49,474 nucleotides of DNA, taken from NCBI RefSeq assembly GCF_003014535.1, contig NZ_PYGD01000017.1:1-49474 (forward strand), written 5' to 3'. This DNA comes from Taibaiella chishuiensis (GTDB lineage Bacteria; Bacteroidota; Bacteroidia; Chitinophagales; Chitinophagaceae). Both the position numbers and the translations under genes were made by a program. Below the pieces are notes generated by a model. That model was given only the letters and a program-made list of their open reading frames with translations, was not told the origin of the DNA and made no database searches. Positions 1-8,656 of this stretch are shown one piece after another. How positions within the stretch are numbered: the first letter of the stretch is position 1; each line of letters begins with the position of its first letter.

Positions 1-620
1 TCCGTTAAGATCCTTCGCTGCGCTCAGGATGACAATCGGAGTAGCAGGTATCAAGTATCAGGTAGCAAGACCAGGAGTGTTTGAAGAAAAGTAGCAAGCG
101 TTTACGGATCATGCTAAGCGCAGCGAAGGATGACATCAGTAAGCAGGCTTTGTCAAAGGGCGCATGTTGCGCGAGTTGTACTTATCGCTTATTTGCAGTT
201 CCTCTCCCTCCGTTAAGATCCTTCGCGTGGCTCAGGATGACAAGCGTCTTCCCTGATATACTACCGCTCATTTTTTTACTTTCCCCTCCCTCCGGTAAGA
301 TCCTTTGCGAGGCTCAGGATGACAAGCGTCTTCCCTGATAGACTACCGCTCATTTTTTTACTTTCTCCTCCCGCCGGTAAGATCCTTCGCGAGGCTCAGG
401 ATGACAAGCGTCTTCCCCCATAGACTACCGCTCATTTTTGCACTTTCTCCTCCCTCCGGTAAGATCCTTCGCGTTGCTCAGGATGACGATCGTCTTCCCT
501 GATAGACTACTGCTCATTTTTGCACCTTCTCCTCCCTCCATTAAGATCCTTCGCGAGGCTCAGGATGACATCAGATTAGCAGGATGACCTTCATCTAACT
601 TCTAATATCTAACATCTAAT
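1..620. repeat. Tandem array 1 of an 82-bp repeat with hairpin core
   Basis: The core GATCCTTCGC-NNN-GCTCAGGATGACA occurs at about 9, 217, 299, 381, 463 and 545; the last five are spaced exactly 82 bp apart. ATCCT and AGGAT are inverted arms, so the core can fold as a hairpin. Between cores lies an array-specific spacer containing 'gactaccgctcattttt' and 'ctcctccctccg'. A partial inverted copy of the core lies near 111-137. The array ends in a low-complexity tail (about 594-640, 'ctaatatctaacatc') that also ends array 2. No credible protein is encoded; an 85-codon frame across it is incidental. Confidence 0.85.
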
Positions 621-727
621 ATCTCAATACTCAATACTCACATCTCTCTTTGCAGAACCTTTTCCCGCTTTTGCAGACAAATACTGGCCCGTCACCAATC
701 GCGTTTCGCGGGCTGTAGGCCTGGTGC

Positions 728-735
728 TACTTTTG
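728..735 (+). promoter_or_regulatory. Candidate -7 element of the ABC/kinase operon
   Basis: TACTTTTG matches the Bacteroidota -7 consensus TAnnTTTG and lies 37 bp before the ATG at 773. A TTTC at 706-709 sits 18 bp upstream in the place of the -33 TTTG. Single-motif evidence only. Confidence 0.4.
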
Positions 736-772
736 TTCTGTTGCCAGGTATACAAACAATGGCACAGGACCT

Positions 773-1690
773 ATGTACCACGTTATAGAAACCTCCGGCC
801 TGAATTACCGTACTTCGGGAGCGACCATTCTCCAGGACATTAACCTGCAGGTGCCCTATGCCTCCATTTACGGTTTCCTCGGCCCAAATGGCGCCGGTAA
901 AACAACGACCATTAAATTGTTGTTGGGATTACTCAAAAAACAACAGGGTAATATCCGGATCAAAAACAGGCCCTTCGACGGCAACCGGGTAGCCCTGTTG
1001 CGCGGTATCGGCGCACTGATCGAATCGCCATCGCTTTACCCCAATCTTACCGCCCGGGAACACCTGCAGCTGATGCGCCGGGTATATCAATGCCCGGAAA
1101 GCCGTATTCAGGAGGTATTACAGCTTGTCGGGCTTACAGATGCCGAAGGTAAACGTACCGGCCATTTTTCACTGGGCATGAAGCAACGCCTGGCCATCGG
1201 TATGACTTTACTACACCGTCCTTCGTTACTTATCCTGGATGAACCCACGAATGGTCTCGACCCGCAGGGGATTATCGAGATGCGGGAGCTCCTAAAAAAA
1301 CTCAACGAAGAAAGGGATATGACCATCCTGGTGTCGAGCCATATGTTGGCAGAGGTTGAAAAGCTGGTTACCCATATCGGTATCATCAACAAAGGCAGCA
1401 TGCGTTACCAGGGGCCCCTGAAAGACTTACAGGCCGGGCCTTTCGAGCGGCTTACCGAAATTACGGTCAACGACCCGGTAAAGGCCGCAGGAATTGCTGC
1501 AGCCTCCGGTATTCCCGTCAAGATTGGCGAAAACCATATCCTGTGGCCGGCTGCAGACCCCGACCTTATCGCCGGGCTTAACAGTCGCCTGGTACATGCC
1601 GGGCTGGAAGTAAGCCAGATCGCTACACGCAACAATGATCTCGAATCTGTTTTTATAGACCTCTTAAATACACCTCATGCAGTTCATTAA
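773..1690 (+). CDS. ABC transporter ATP-binding protein, LanF/BcrA type
   Basis: 305-aa ATPase that powers an ABC-2 exporter. Walker A GPNGAGKT is at residues 37-44, the signature SLGMKQR at 133-139 and Walker B LLILDEP at 152-158. The position of the Q-loop reads ALIESPSLYPNL with Glu84 instead of Gln; this 'E-loop' is known as a hallmark of lantibiotic/bacitracin self-protection ATPases (LanF, BcrA). The end overlaps the next gene by 14 bp, so the two are translationally coupled. It is first in a run with a hydrolase, kinase and regulator, suggesting a stress or antibiotic-sensing export system. The substrate is unknown. Family assignment is firm; a role in peptide-antibiotic resistance is inference. 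Confidence 0.9.
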   Translation: MYHVIETSGLNYRTSGATILQDINLQVPYASIYGFLGPNGAGKTTTIKLLLGLLKKQQGNIRIKNRPFDGNRVALLRGIGALIESPSLYPNLTAREHLQLMRRVYQCPESRIQEVLQLVGLTDAEGKRTGHFSLGMKQRLAIGMTLLHRPSLLILDEPTNGLDPQGIIEMRELLKKLNEERDMTILVSSHMLAEVEKLVTHIGIINKGSMRYQGPLKDLQAGPFERLTEITVNDPVKAAGIAAASGIPVKIGENHILWPAADPDLIAGLNSRLVHAGLEVSQIATRNNDLESVFIDLLNTPHAVH

Positions 1691-2441
1691 TGGCATCCGT
1701 ATCGAATGGCTGAAAACCAAAAGGAGTGCGGCTTCCTGGCTGTGCCTGGTCGGCGGTTTTTTCCTGCCGCTCATGAGTTTTATCGGTTTCCTGAAAGACC
1801 ATAAAACCATTGATAATTTTTCAGGACCGGTTAACAGCTGGCTGGTTTACTTTGTACACCTGCGCGAATTCCTGGTCATCGCGCTCCTGCCTATGGGCAT
1901 CATTCTCGTTACCAGCCTTATTACCCAGGTCGAATACCGTAACAACAGCTGGAAGCTGGTGCACACCTTACCGCGTACCTGGTTGCATACTTTCAGTACC
2001 AAGCTGGCGGTACTGTTGCTGATGGTGTTTAAGTTCTTTATTTTCTTTAATGCCGGTATGCTACTGGCTGCTCTATTACCGGTGTTACTATTCGAACATC
2101 GTTTACCACGCGATCCTGTACCCGTAGTGGCGCTACTCCGCGCCAACCTGCATATTTTTATCGTATGCCTACCGGTCATCGCCTTACAATACCTGTTCAG
2201 CCTGCGTTTTCGCAACTTTCTTGTCCCGCTGGGACTGGGCTTACTGTTGTGGATCGGGTCGCTGATCCTGGTACAGAACTGGTCTTATGCCTGGATCAGT
2301 CCTTACAGTTATACGGGTTTGCTGACCCAGCCTAAAGCCAATACCGCGGGCATAAATATTTTTGCGCTGGCCCTGGTTTATTTCCCCGCCATTACGACCA
2401 TAAGTTTTTTATTATACTATTTTAAAAGAGATAAATCCTGA
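1677..2441 (+). CDS. ABC-2 family transporter permease
   Basis: 254-aa integral membrane protein, partner of the upstream ATPase. Hydrophobic segments lie at about 19-38, 66-84, 108-138, 155-173, 180-199 and 226-248, giving the six-helix layout of ABC-2 exporter permeases (BcrB/LanE-like). The N-terminal pattern 'IRIEWLKTKRSAASWL' is usual in this family, an amphipathic lead-in before helix 1. Only one permease gene is present, so the exporter would be a homodimer of this subunit with two ATPases. The start inside the end of the ATPase gene is accepted because the 14-bp overlap is typical for coupled ABC pairs and the N-terminus fits the family. Confidence 0.85.
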   Translation: MQFINGIRIEWLKTKRSAASWLCLVGGFFLPLMSFIGFLKDHKTIDNFSGPVNSWLVYFVHLREFLVIALLPMGIILVTSLITQVEYRNNSWKLVHTLPRTWLHTFSTKLAVLLLMVFKFFIFFNAGMLLAALLPVLLFEHRLPRDPVPVVALLRANLHIFIVCLPVIALQYLFSLRFRNFLVPLGLGLLLWIGSLILVQNWSYAWISPYSYTGLLTQPKANTAGINIFALALVYFPAITTISFLLYYFKRDKS

Positions 2442-2469
2442 TATCTTTAATCCCAATCCTCATTATACA

Positions 2470-4236
2470 ATGAAGCCAAAAACTGTCTATACCATTGCCC
2501 TGATCGCTGCTATTGCAGGCCCTGTAAGGGTTATAGCGCAGGCTCCTGACCGGATCCCCGTCGAAAAGACCCATTACAGCCCGGCTGTAGAGCAACAGAT
2601 AAAACAAGTAGAAGAGCAAACCGGCTTTGTAAAGTTTGCCGTAGCCGGTTTGCCGCCACGCACCATGCCCGAAAGGATGGCCTATTATAAGATAAAAGGG
2701 CTAAGCATAGCCGTGGTGCATGATTACAAGATCGTATGGACAAAAAATTATGGCTGGGCAGACGAACTGGAGCGAAGGCCGGTTACAGGGAATACCCGGT
2801 TTGAACCGGGCTCCATCAGCAAGTCATTAAACGCCCTGGGCGTACTCCGGTTGGCACAGGAAGGTAAGCTGGACCTGGATACCGACATCAATACCTACCT
2901 GCGTTCCTGGACTTTTTCCTATGATTCCGTATCGGCAGGCAGGAAGATAACCACGGCACAACTCCTGAGCCATACCGCTGGGTTAAATGTGCACGGCTTC
3001 CCCGGCTATTTTCCAGGCGACAGTCTGCCGACGCTACGGGATATATTGAACGGTCAGCCGCCCGCCAAGACAAGGAAAGTAGCATCCATAATGCCACCTG
3101 GCACAGCCTTTCAATATTCCGGTGGCGGTACCATGATCACCCAGCAGATGATCGCCGATATAACAGGACAGGCTTACGATGCCTATATGCAAAAGGCTAT
3201 ATTGAAGCCCCTGGGCATGAACCACAGTTTTTTTACACAGCCTCCTCCTGCAAAGCTGCAATCCTTACTGGCTACGGGTTATGACGCCTCCGGCAATACG
3301 ATGCGCGGCAAATATCCAATACTCCTGGAACAGGCCGCGGGCGGACTCTGGACCACCGCTGCCGACCTGGCAACGTTTATGATCGAAACGCAGTTGTCAC
3401 TAAAAGGACAATCGAACAAAGTACTGTCGGCCGCAATGACGAAACGCATGCTCAGCGGGACGATTGATTCAGCGATCGGGCTCGGCGTGTTTATCGAGAA
3501 CCGGGATGGGCATAAATATTTTACGCATAGCGCAGGCAACCAGGGTTTCAGGGGTAACTATACCGGCAGCTTCGAAGGTGGCAATGGGGTAGTGGTACTC
3601 ATTAATTCGGATAACGACGGACTGATCCAGGAAGTGATCAGAAGTGTTGCCCGTGTGTACCGCTGGGAAGGCATGCCGCAGGTTACACCGGTTGTCAGGG
3701 ATACGGTACGCCCCTCACTGTCCCTCCTGCAACAGTATACCGGCGATTACCTGCAGGGCACGACGGTAGTTCGTTTATTCCTGGAAAATAAAGAACTTTG
3801 GTACAAGGCAGGCGACCAGGTTATGAAGGTATATTTCAGTGCTTCGAACCGTTTTTTCAATCTCGAATCGGAATCGGAGAAAGAGTTGTATGCCGATAAA
3901 GACGGACAAATAAAGGGCATCAGCCGTAAGACGGCCACCCAGGACCTGGGCAAAATGGAAAAGACAGTCCCGGTAACTTTAAGTCCTGAACAAATGGACC
4001 GGTATGCAGGTGCTTACATCGAAGAAGACGGCAGCCAGGTTGCCATAAGCCGTTCGGGCAATAACCTCACGATGAATGCCGGGGGCGGACCAATGTACAT
4101 GAACTTTATTTCCGACCAGGCATTTTATCTTGCAGAGGATTTTGGCGCTGTCTATAAATTTAATAGTACTTCGGAAGTGGAGGGTATTACTGCGCAGAAA
4201 AACGATCAGAGGAAGGTATTGCTCCGGGTAAAATGA
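2470..4236 (+). CDS. Secreted serine hydrolase, beta-lactamase class C fold
   Basis: 588 aa with a signal peptide (about 1-24, ending VIAQ), so periplasmic or exported. The catalytic SxxK is Ser115-Ile-Ser-Lys118 in 'FEPGSISK'; 'LLSHTAGL' (about 166-172) is a family marker; the Tyr motif is YSG at 216-218 (Asn replaced by Gly, a frequent variant); the third motif is HSAG at 353-356. The region after about residue 400 resembles the C-terminal beta domains attached to many such hydrolases. These proteins act as esterases, D-amino-acid peptidases or PBP-like proteins; the substrate cannot be told. It sits 28 bp after the permease and 36 bp before the kinase, in the same operon. Confidence 0.9.
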   Translation: MKPKTVYTIALIAAIAGPVRVIAQAPDRIPVEKTHYSPAVEQQIKQVEEQTGFVKFAVAGLPPRTMPERMAYYKIKGLSIAVVHDYKIVWTKNYGWADELERRPVTGNTRFEPGSISKSLNALGVLRLAQEGKLDLDTDINTYLRSWTFSYDSVSAGRKITTAQLLSHTAGLNVHGFPGYFPGDSLPTLRDILNGQPPAKTRKVASIMPPGTAFQYSGGGTMITQQMIADITGQAYDAYMQKAILKPLGMNHSFFTQPPPAKLQSLLATGYDASGNTMRGKYPILLEQAAGGLWTTAADLATFMIETQLSLKGQSNKVLSAAMTKRMLSGTIDSAIGLGVFIENRDGHKYFTHSAGNQGFRGNYTGSFEGGNGVVVLINSDNDGLIQEVIRSVARVYRWEGMPQVTPVVRDTVRPSLSLLQQYTGDYLQGTTVVRLFLENKELWYKAGDQVMKVYFSASNRFFNLESESEKELYADKDGQIKGISRKTATQDLGKMEKTVPVTLSPEQMDRYAGAYIEEDGSQVAISRSGNNLTMNAGGGPMYMNFISDQAFYLAEDFGAVYKFNSTSEVEGITAQKNDQRKVLLRVK

Positions 4237-4272
4237 TTGTAATAGAGACGTACCGATCACCAAACTATAAGT

Positions 4273-5340
4273 ATGAAGAAAGCTGTCATCCTGTTTTTAC
4301 ACCTGGGCTACTGGATTATTTTTCTCCTGTTGCTGGCCTTTATTTTTACCTTACTCCGGCCCGCGATCAATAATACCAAACCCCTGGCCTGGAACCCGGT
4401 TGTTTTCCGGAACTGGATGATGGTGATGTCCGGCTTTGCCGTGCTGCCCGGTATCGTTTCTTTTTATATGTTCTACACCTTCCTGTTCAACCGTTTTTTT
4501 ATACGGCGCAGGGTTATCGCATTTTTGCTGGGCGGCGTGCTTACGGTACTGGGTACCGCTGTAGGTGGCGTCTTTTATATGGCCCTTTTGATGCGGCATC
4601 TCCGGTACCCTTTTGCGGGTACTTTACGGGCCTATATCGAAGTGATCGTGGTGATTGCTTTCGGAGCCCTGCTCAACGGTATTATAGGGCTTGTTATCAA
4701 AGGTTTTGTTACATCCTATGGCGATATACGGGTAAAGGAAGAGCTGAACCGTAAAAACTTCGAAGTAGAACTGGCATTGGTCAAATCGCAGCTGAGCCCG
4801 CATTTCCTCTTTAATACCATCAACAATATCGACGTGCTGATTGGTATCGATGCCGCCAGGGCCTCGGCGTATCTCAACAAGCTTTCGGATATCATGCGTT
4901 TTATGCTTTACGAAACCAAAACCGAACTGATACCTTTGGAAGAGGAACTGGCTTATATCGAAAAATACATCGACCTGCAAAAGATCCGTACAGCCAATCC
5001 CGACTATATCCGGTTCCGGGTACAGGGCCGGGCGCCGGGTCTGCTGGTGCCCCCGATGCTGTTTATTCCTTTTATCGAAAATGCCTTTAAACATGCCGTA
5101 CCCCGTAAAACGGGCTGTGGTATTGCTATTGAGCTGGAGCTAAAGCAAGATAAGATTATATTTGTCTGTAAAAACGAAACGGCTGTAGCCAGGCAATCTC
5201 CTACCGAACCCGGTGGCCTGGGCAATGGCCTGATCGAAAAACGACTGGACTTGCTTTACCCCGGCCGTCATCGGCTTACGGTACACAAAACAGACGACCA
5301 GTATACCGTTACGCTTATATTGCATCCGCATGAACATTAG
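4273..5340 (+). CDS. LytS/YehU-type sensor histidine kinase
   Basis: 355 aa with four membrane helices in the N-terminal ~145 residues and no extracellular sensor domain of size, so it is likely an intramembrane sensor. The His_kinase domain follows: the phosphorylated His177 lies in 'LSPHFLFN', the N-box Asn270 in 'IPFIENAFKHA', and a G-box 'GGLGNGLIEKRL' at about 314-325. It pairs with the LytTR regulator, whose start overlaps its end by 11 bp. Kinases of this type next to BcrA-like exporters often sense the compound or cell-wall damage the exporter counters; that link is inferred here. Confidence 0.92.
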   Translation: MKKAVILFLHLGYWIIFLLLLAFIFTLLRPAINNTKPLAWNPVVFRNWMMVMSGFAVLPGIVSFYMFYTFLFNRFFIRRRVIAFLLGGVLTVLGTAVGGVFYMALLMRHLRYPFAGTLRAYIEVIVVIAFGALLNGIIGLVIKGFVTSYGDIRVKEELNRKNFEVELALVKSQLSPHFLFNTINNIDVLIGIDAARASAYLNKLSDIMRFMLYETKTELIPLEEELAYIEKYIDLQKIRTANPDYIRFRVQGRAPGLLVPPMLFIPFIENAFKHAVPRKTGCGIAIELELKQDKIIFVCKNETAVARQSPTEPGGLGNGLIEKRLDLLYPGRHRLTVHKTDDQYTVTLILHPHEH

Positions 5341-6025
5341 CTGTATTATTATAGAAGATGAACCCCTGGCGCAGGAGCGTATCAAAGGGTATATACCCCG
5401 CCTGCCGCACCTCAGTCTGCAGGCCGTGTTCGACAATGCCGTAGATGCACTCGTTTATCTTAAATCGAACAAAACCGACCTGATCTTCCTGGATATCAAC
5501 CTGGGAACGCTTTCCGGCATCCAGTTCCTGGAGATCGCGGACTTCAGCAGTAAAGTGATCATTACCACGGCCTATCATGAGTACGCCCTTAAAGGATATG
5601 AACTCAATGTAACCGATTACCTGCTTAAGCCCTTTACGTTCGAACGCTTCAGCCAGGCGGTGGAAAAAGCGGCGGATGCATTGCAGGTGCAGCGGCCGGT
5701 TGCAACGCCGCATTTTATTTTTATCAAAACGGAGTACCGTCTTGAAAAGGTGTTGATCAGCGATATCTGTTTTATAGAAGGCGTACGGGATTACCGCCGC
5801 ATCCATACCCTGCATAAAAAGATCATGACCCTGCAAACCTTCGGCCAGCTGGAGCAGGAGCTGCCGCCGCACCTGATCTGCCGTGTGCACAAATCGTATA
5901 TGGTGGCACTGGATAAGATCGAAACCATCGAGGGCGACCGCATCCGTATCGGGCAGACGGTGATCCCGGTTTCTGAAACCTACCGCAAATCCTTCCTGGA
6001 AAAGATAAACCGTGCCACGCGTTAG
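5330..6025 (+). CDS. LytTR-family response regulator
   Basis: 231 aa. A receiver domain occupies about 1-120, with phospho-acceptor Asp55 in 'LIFLDINLG', the acidic pair Glu9-Asp10, and Lys in 'DYLLKPF'. A C-terminal LytTR DNA-binding domain (about 130-230) carries the typical 'FIEGVRDYRRIHT' and 'CRVHKSYMVALDKIE' stretches. It is the cognate partner of the LytS-like kinase with which it overlaps. LytTR proteins bind pairs of direct repeats; no such repeat was identified upstream of the operon by eye. Confidence 0.93.
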   Translation: MNISCIIIEDEPLAQERIKGYIPRLPHLSLQAVFDNAVDALVYLKSNKTDLIFLDINLGTLSGIQFLEIADFSSKVIITTAYHEYALKGYELNVTDYLLKPFTFERFSQAVEKAADALQVQRPVATPHFIFIKTEYRLEKVLISDICFIEGVRDYRRIHTLHKKIMTLQTFGQLEQELPPHLICRVHKSYMVALDKIETIEGDRIRIGQTVIPVSETYRKSFLEKINRATR

Positions 6026-6142
6026 TCGCCCGGCTTTTTTATACCGGGTAGATTGCCTGTACCGTGCCGGAATATTACCGTATAAAAACGTCAACATTTC
6101 GGGGGCTTCGCGTGTTTTATAGGCAGTACAAAAAAGGAGTGT

Positions 6143-6580
6143 ATGAAAAAAGACAGCAAACCATCTGACGATCAGTTACAGGATGGCCGCGGCGACAAAG
6201 TGAACCGTAAAACGGTATACCTGACTGATAACGATATGGAACGTATCCCTGCCGACGAGGAAGAGGATTATCGCATGCCGCGGGGCTTTCCTAAAGGCGC
6301 TGAAATAGAACGCCGTGTACCCGAAGAGCCGCAGGAGGACCTGGTTGCCGATGCCAACTCCAATGTCAGCCCGGAAGAGTTGCAACTGCTGGAACGTACG
6401 GAATTTGACTATTCCAGCGACGAAACGCAGGTTGCGGATTTGCTGGACCAGGTCGATGAAGACGGCGATGTACTTAATGAAAACTCTGTGGCTGAAAATT
6501 ATTTCGATACCGGCGAAGACCTGGATATTCCCAATACGGTGATGAACCCGGATATCAATCAACAGGAAGAAGAGAGCTGA
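6143..6580 (+). CDS. Small acidic hypothetical protein
   Basis: 145 aa, strongly acidic and low in hydrophobic residues, with no signal peptide, membrane segment or recognised domain; probably disordered. An AAGGAG-type site about 7 bp before the ATG ('aaaaaaggagtgtATG') is unusually good for this genome and supports the start. It follows the response regulator by 117 bp and may be separately expressed. Similar acidic proteins with 'DEE'-rich tails occur in Bacteroidota without assigned function. No function is proposed. Confidence 0.7.
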   Translation: MKKDSKPSDDQLQDGRGDKVNRKTVYLTDNDMERIPADEEEDYRMPRGFPKGAEIERRVPEEPQEDLVADANSNVSPEELQLLERTEFDYSSDETQVADLLDQVDEDGDVLNENSVAENYFDTGEDLDIPNTVMNPDINQQEEES

Positions 6581-6693
6581 TATAGATTTCTCTGCCAAAA
6601 TTAATCAGCCAAAACCGCTGTGGGTAAGCGTTTGGGCTGGCCGTCCATCCTGGTTTTCGCCTGGCTCCGGCTAGCGTGCCTGACCCGGAGGAT

Positions 6694-6740
6694 TTATTGC
6701 AGCAATAACCATCCTGCTTGCTGCTCGCTCGTCAGGATGG
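6694..6740. repeat. Two adjacent palindromes in an intergenic region
   Basis: TTATTGC-a-GCAATAA at 6694-6708 and CCATCCTG-N16-CAGGATGG at 6709-6740. The second resembles the ATCCT/AGGAT arms of the array cores elsewhere in the window. It could be a REP-like element, or the terminator of the small minus-strand gene at 6806, though the T-tract is poor. Confidence 0.5.
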
Positions 6741-6805
6741 TATAAGTTAAGTGCGATGGAAAAATCTGCTTTTCATCTTTGGGAACAATCAATTGATCGC
6801 CTGGC

Positions 6806-6928
6806 TTAACAACCGCTATGGCCCAGTAACCAGTATACCAGTACAAATACGAGGATCGTTCCCAGGCACCCGCCTCCCCATTTCCAGGCCGCAGCGCCTG
6901 CCAGCAATGTTTTTAACCAGTTATTCAT
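6806..6928 (-). CDS. 40-aa predicted membrane miniprotein
   Basis: An ORF too short for usual gene finding. It encodes 40 residues beginning MNNWLKTLLAG, with a Gly/Trp-rich stretch (AAAWKWGGGC, about 12-21), a single hydrophobic helix (about 22-35, ILVFVLVYWLL) and the C-terminus GHSGC. The short basic head before the helix favours insertion as a one-pass membrane peptide. I believe similar 'WKxGGGC-G-hydrophobic' miniproteins exist in Chitinophagaceae, but this is recollection, not a search. There is no clear Shine-Dalgarno, as is normal here. Function unknown. Confidence 0.5.
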   Translation of the reverse strand: MNNWLKTLLAGAAAWKWGGGCLGTILVFVLVYWLLGHSGC

Positions 6929-7031
6929 AGATAGCTTTTTGAGTAAAGAAGTGAAGTATAGCTATATAACAAAATAACCGGGTATAGGTTCGGTACAAGC
7001 TGCAGCAGGTACTACATTTATGTCATGGCGG

Positions 7032-7430
7032 TTAAGCCTGCAGCGTAGTCGTGATCTCGATCGGGTGCATCAGCGTAAGATGCATGGGGCACTTGCCGGC
7101 AATGGTCAGCAGGCGCGAACGCTGATCCTCGCTGAGTTCACCTTCGAGGGTTATGGTACGGGTTATATACGATATATTGGCTTGTACATCTCTTTTAAAA
7201 TCTACATCCACTTTTATTTCGCCGAGTTCCGTCCAGCCTTTGCGGTCGGCATACATACGCAGGGTAGCGCTGGTACAGGCGCCAAGCGAGGCGGCCAGCA
7301 GTTCTTCCGGCGAAAAGCCAAGGTCTTCGCCGCCTGCAGACACGGGTTCATCCGAGATCAGCAGGTTGGTAGCGGTTCTTATTTCTGTTTTATAAAGCTG
7401 TTTGCCTATTTGAGCGGTAATATGTGCCAT
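7032..7430 (-). CDS. OsmC/Ohr family peroxiredoxin
   Basis: 132 aa, the usual length. The two redox cysteines are Cys52 in 'SLGACTSATLRMY' and Cys114 in 'AGKCPMHLTL', with the 'PEELLAASLGAC' helix typical of the OsmC branch. These enzymes reduce organic hydroperoxides in the cytoplasm with dihydrolipoamide or other thiols. The gene starts directly after the pirin stop codon (stop at 7431-7433, start at 7430), so the two are one transcription unit, an arrangement common in Bacteroidota. Confidence 0.93.
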   Translation of the reverse strand: MAHITAQIGKQLYKTEIRTATNLLISDEPVSAGGEDLGFSPEELLAASLGACTSATLRMYADRKGWTELGEIKVDVDFKRDVQANISYITRTITLEGELSEDQRSRLLTIAGKCPMHLTLMHPIEITTTLQA

Positions 7431-8324
7431 CTATTTAATCCGGAGGTTTGAGGGTTCGGGAGGAAGGGGTACAAAATCGGTTTCGCCGGGTACCGGCTCA
7501 AAGGCCTGTGCCTGCCACATGGCTTTGGCATGGTCTATATGTTCATGATCGGTCGCTACAAAGTTCCAGTAGATCAGGCGGTCTTCGGGCAGGGGCTCGC
7601 CGCCGAATATATACACGGTGGTACCGGCTTCCATTTCAAAGGTGCAGAGTTTGCTGTCTTTGGCCACCAGCAATTGCCGCGGGCCAAAGCGTTCGCCTTC
7701 GGCATTTACCGCGCCTTCGAGTATATACAAACCCGATTCGCCGTAGAGGTGATCGCCAAGGCTTACCTGTTGGGCGATCTCCGATTTCAGTTCTATAAAG
7801 TAAAGCGGGCTGTGTACCGGTACGGGCGAGGTTTTGCCGGCGAAGGCGCCGGCCACCAGTTTAAAGGCAATCTGGTTTTCTGTCCAGTGGGGCAGCTCCT
7901 CTTCATCGGCATGGTAAAAGGAACATTCCATTTCTTCCAGCTCTTTGGGCAATGCCACCCAGATCTGCAGGCCATGCAGGCTCTTCTCGCCATGACGCTG
8001 GTATTCGGGTGTCCGTTCGGAGTGTACGATACCTTTGCCGGCCGTCATCCAGTTTACCTGGCCGGGTTTGATCTCTATTTCGGTACCCAGACTGTCTTTG
8101 TGCATTACACTGCCTTCGAAAAGGTAGGTAAGCGTCGACAGCCCGATATGCGGGTGGGGCGGCACATCCATGTTTTCCTCCGCAGTCATTTTTGCAGGGC
8201 CCATATGGTCGATAAAAATAAACGGCCCTACCATGCGTTTGCTCTGGAAAGGCAGCAGGCGACCTACCATAAAGTTGCCGATATTACGCGGCCGCTCTTC
8301 GATGATGAGGTTGATATTGGACAT
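7431..8324 (-). CDS. Pirin family protein
   Basis: 297 aa from the ATG at 8324 (MSNINLIIEERP); an in-frame ATG 18 bp upstream adds only six residues with no family match. Bicupin fold; the metal site of the N-terminal cupin is visible as H-P-H-I-G in 'PPHPHIGLSTLTY' and H-S-E in 'GKGIVHSERTPE', together with 'PGQVNWMTAG'. Bacterial pirins are Fe(II) proteins, some with quercetinase activity and some modulating metabolism; the substrate here is unknown. Co-transcribed with OsmC, suggesting an oxidative stress or detoxification context. Confidence 0.92.
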   Translation of the reverse strand: MSNINLIIEERPRNIGNFMVGRLLPFQSKRMVGPFIFIDHMGPAKMTAEENMDVPPHPHIGLSTLTYLFEGSVMHKDSLGTEIEIKPGQVNWMTAGKGIVHSERTPEYQRHGEKSLHGLQIWVALPKELEEMECSFYHADEEELPHWTENQIAFKLVAGAFAGKTSPVPVHSPLYFIELKSEIAQQVSLGDHLYGESGLYILEGAVNAEGERFGPRQLLVAKDSKLCTFEMEAGTTVYIFGGEPLPEDRLIYWNFVATDHEHIDHAKAMWQAQAFEPVPGETDFVPLPPEPSNLRIK

Positions 8325-8482
8325 AAAACGGCTTTTTAGCAATGATCCGGGAAAATAAGCATAAATCAGGAACCACAGCTATAGATTGCTGTTAATTCTG
8401 TTGCCGTAATGTAAAATTGCTGATGTCCCTTAAAGCCTGTATGACCCATCACACGGTGCATGCAGGTGTCGCGATGCACTTT

Positions 8483-8656
8483 TTATTCCGGTTTACCCTG
8501 GTAACCGATATTACAAATGGCTCCGTTCACATCGGTACGGAACCGGTACCGATGTGTGGGTATATCATAAGTAATCTTGTCTTCGAAAGTGGAAGGCAGC
8601 TGCGCAAAAACGCCGCTCGTTATAGCCCATGTATTATTGTACCTCCCATATGCGGG
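8483..8656 (-). pseudogene. Possible gene remnant in phase behind the SnoaL-fold gene
   Basis: After the TAA of the upstream gene (8657-8659), the same minus-strand frame stays open for 57 codons to a TAA at 8483-8485. The translation (PAYGRYNNTWAITSG..., ending NIGYQGKPE) looks like the C-terminus of a real protein but has no plausible start of its own. It could be a decayed gene end, or chance. It contains a perfect 11-bp inverted repeat with a 7-nt loop (8528-8556). The rest of the gap 8343-8482 holds a small hairpin (8456-8479, T-run on the + strand) and nothing else recognisable. Confidence 0.3.

Noticed and set aside
6025-6060. Terminator CCCGG-N-CCGGG after the LytTR gene
   Set aside because: Short stem with the T-run inside the loop; too weak to call.
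7530-8339. 269-codon + strand ORF opposite the pirin gene
   Set aside because: Mirror frame of a clear pirin gene, with no recognisable domain.
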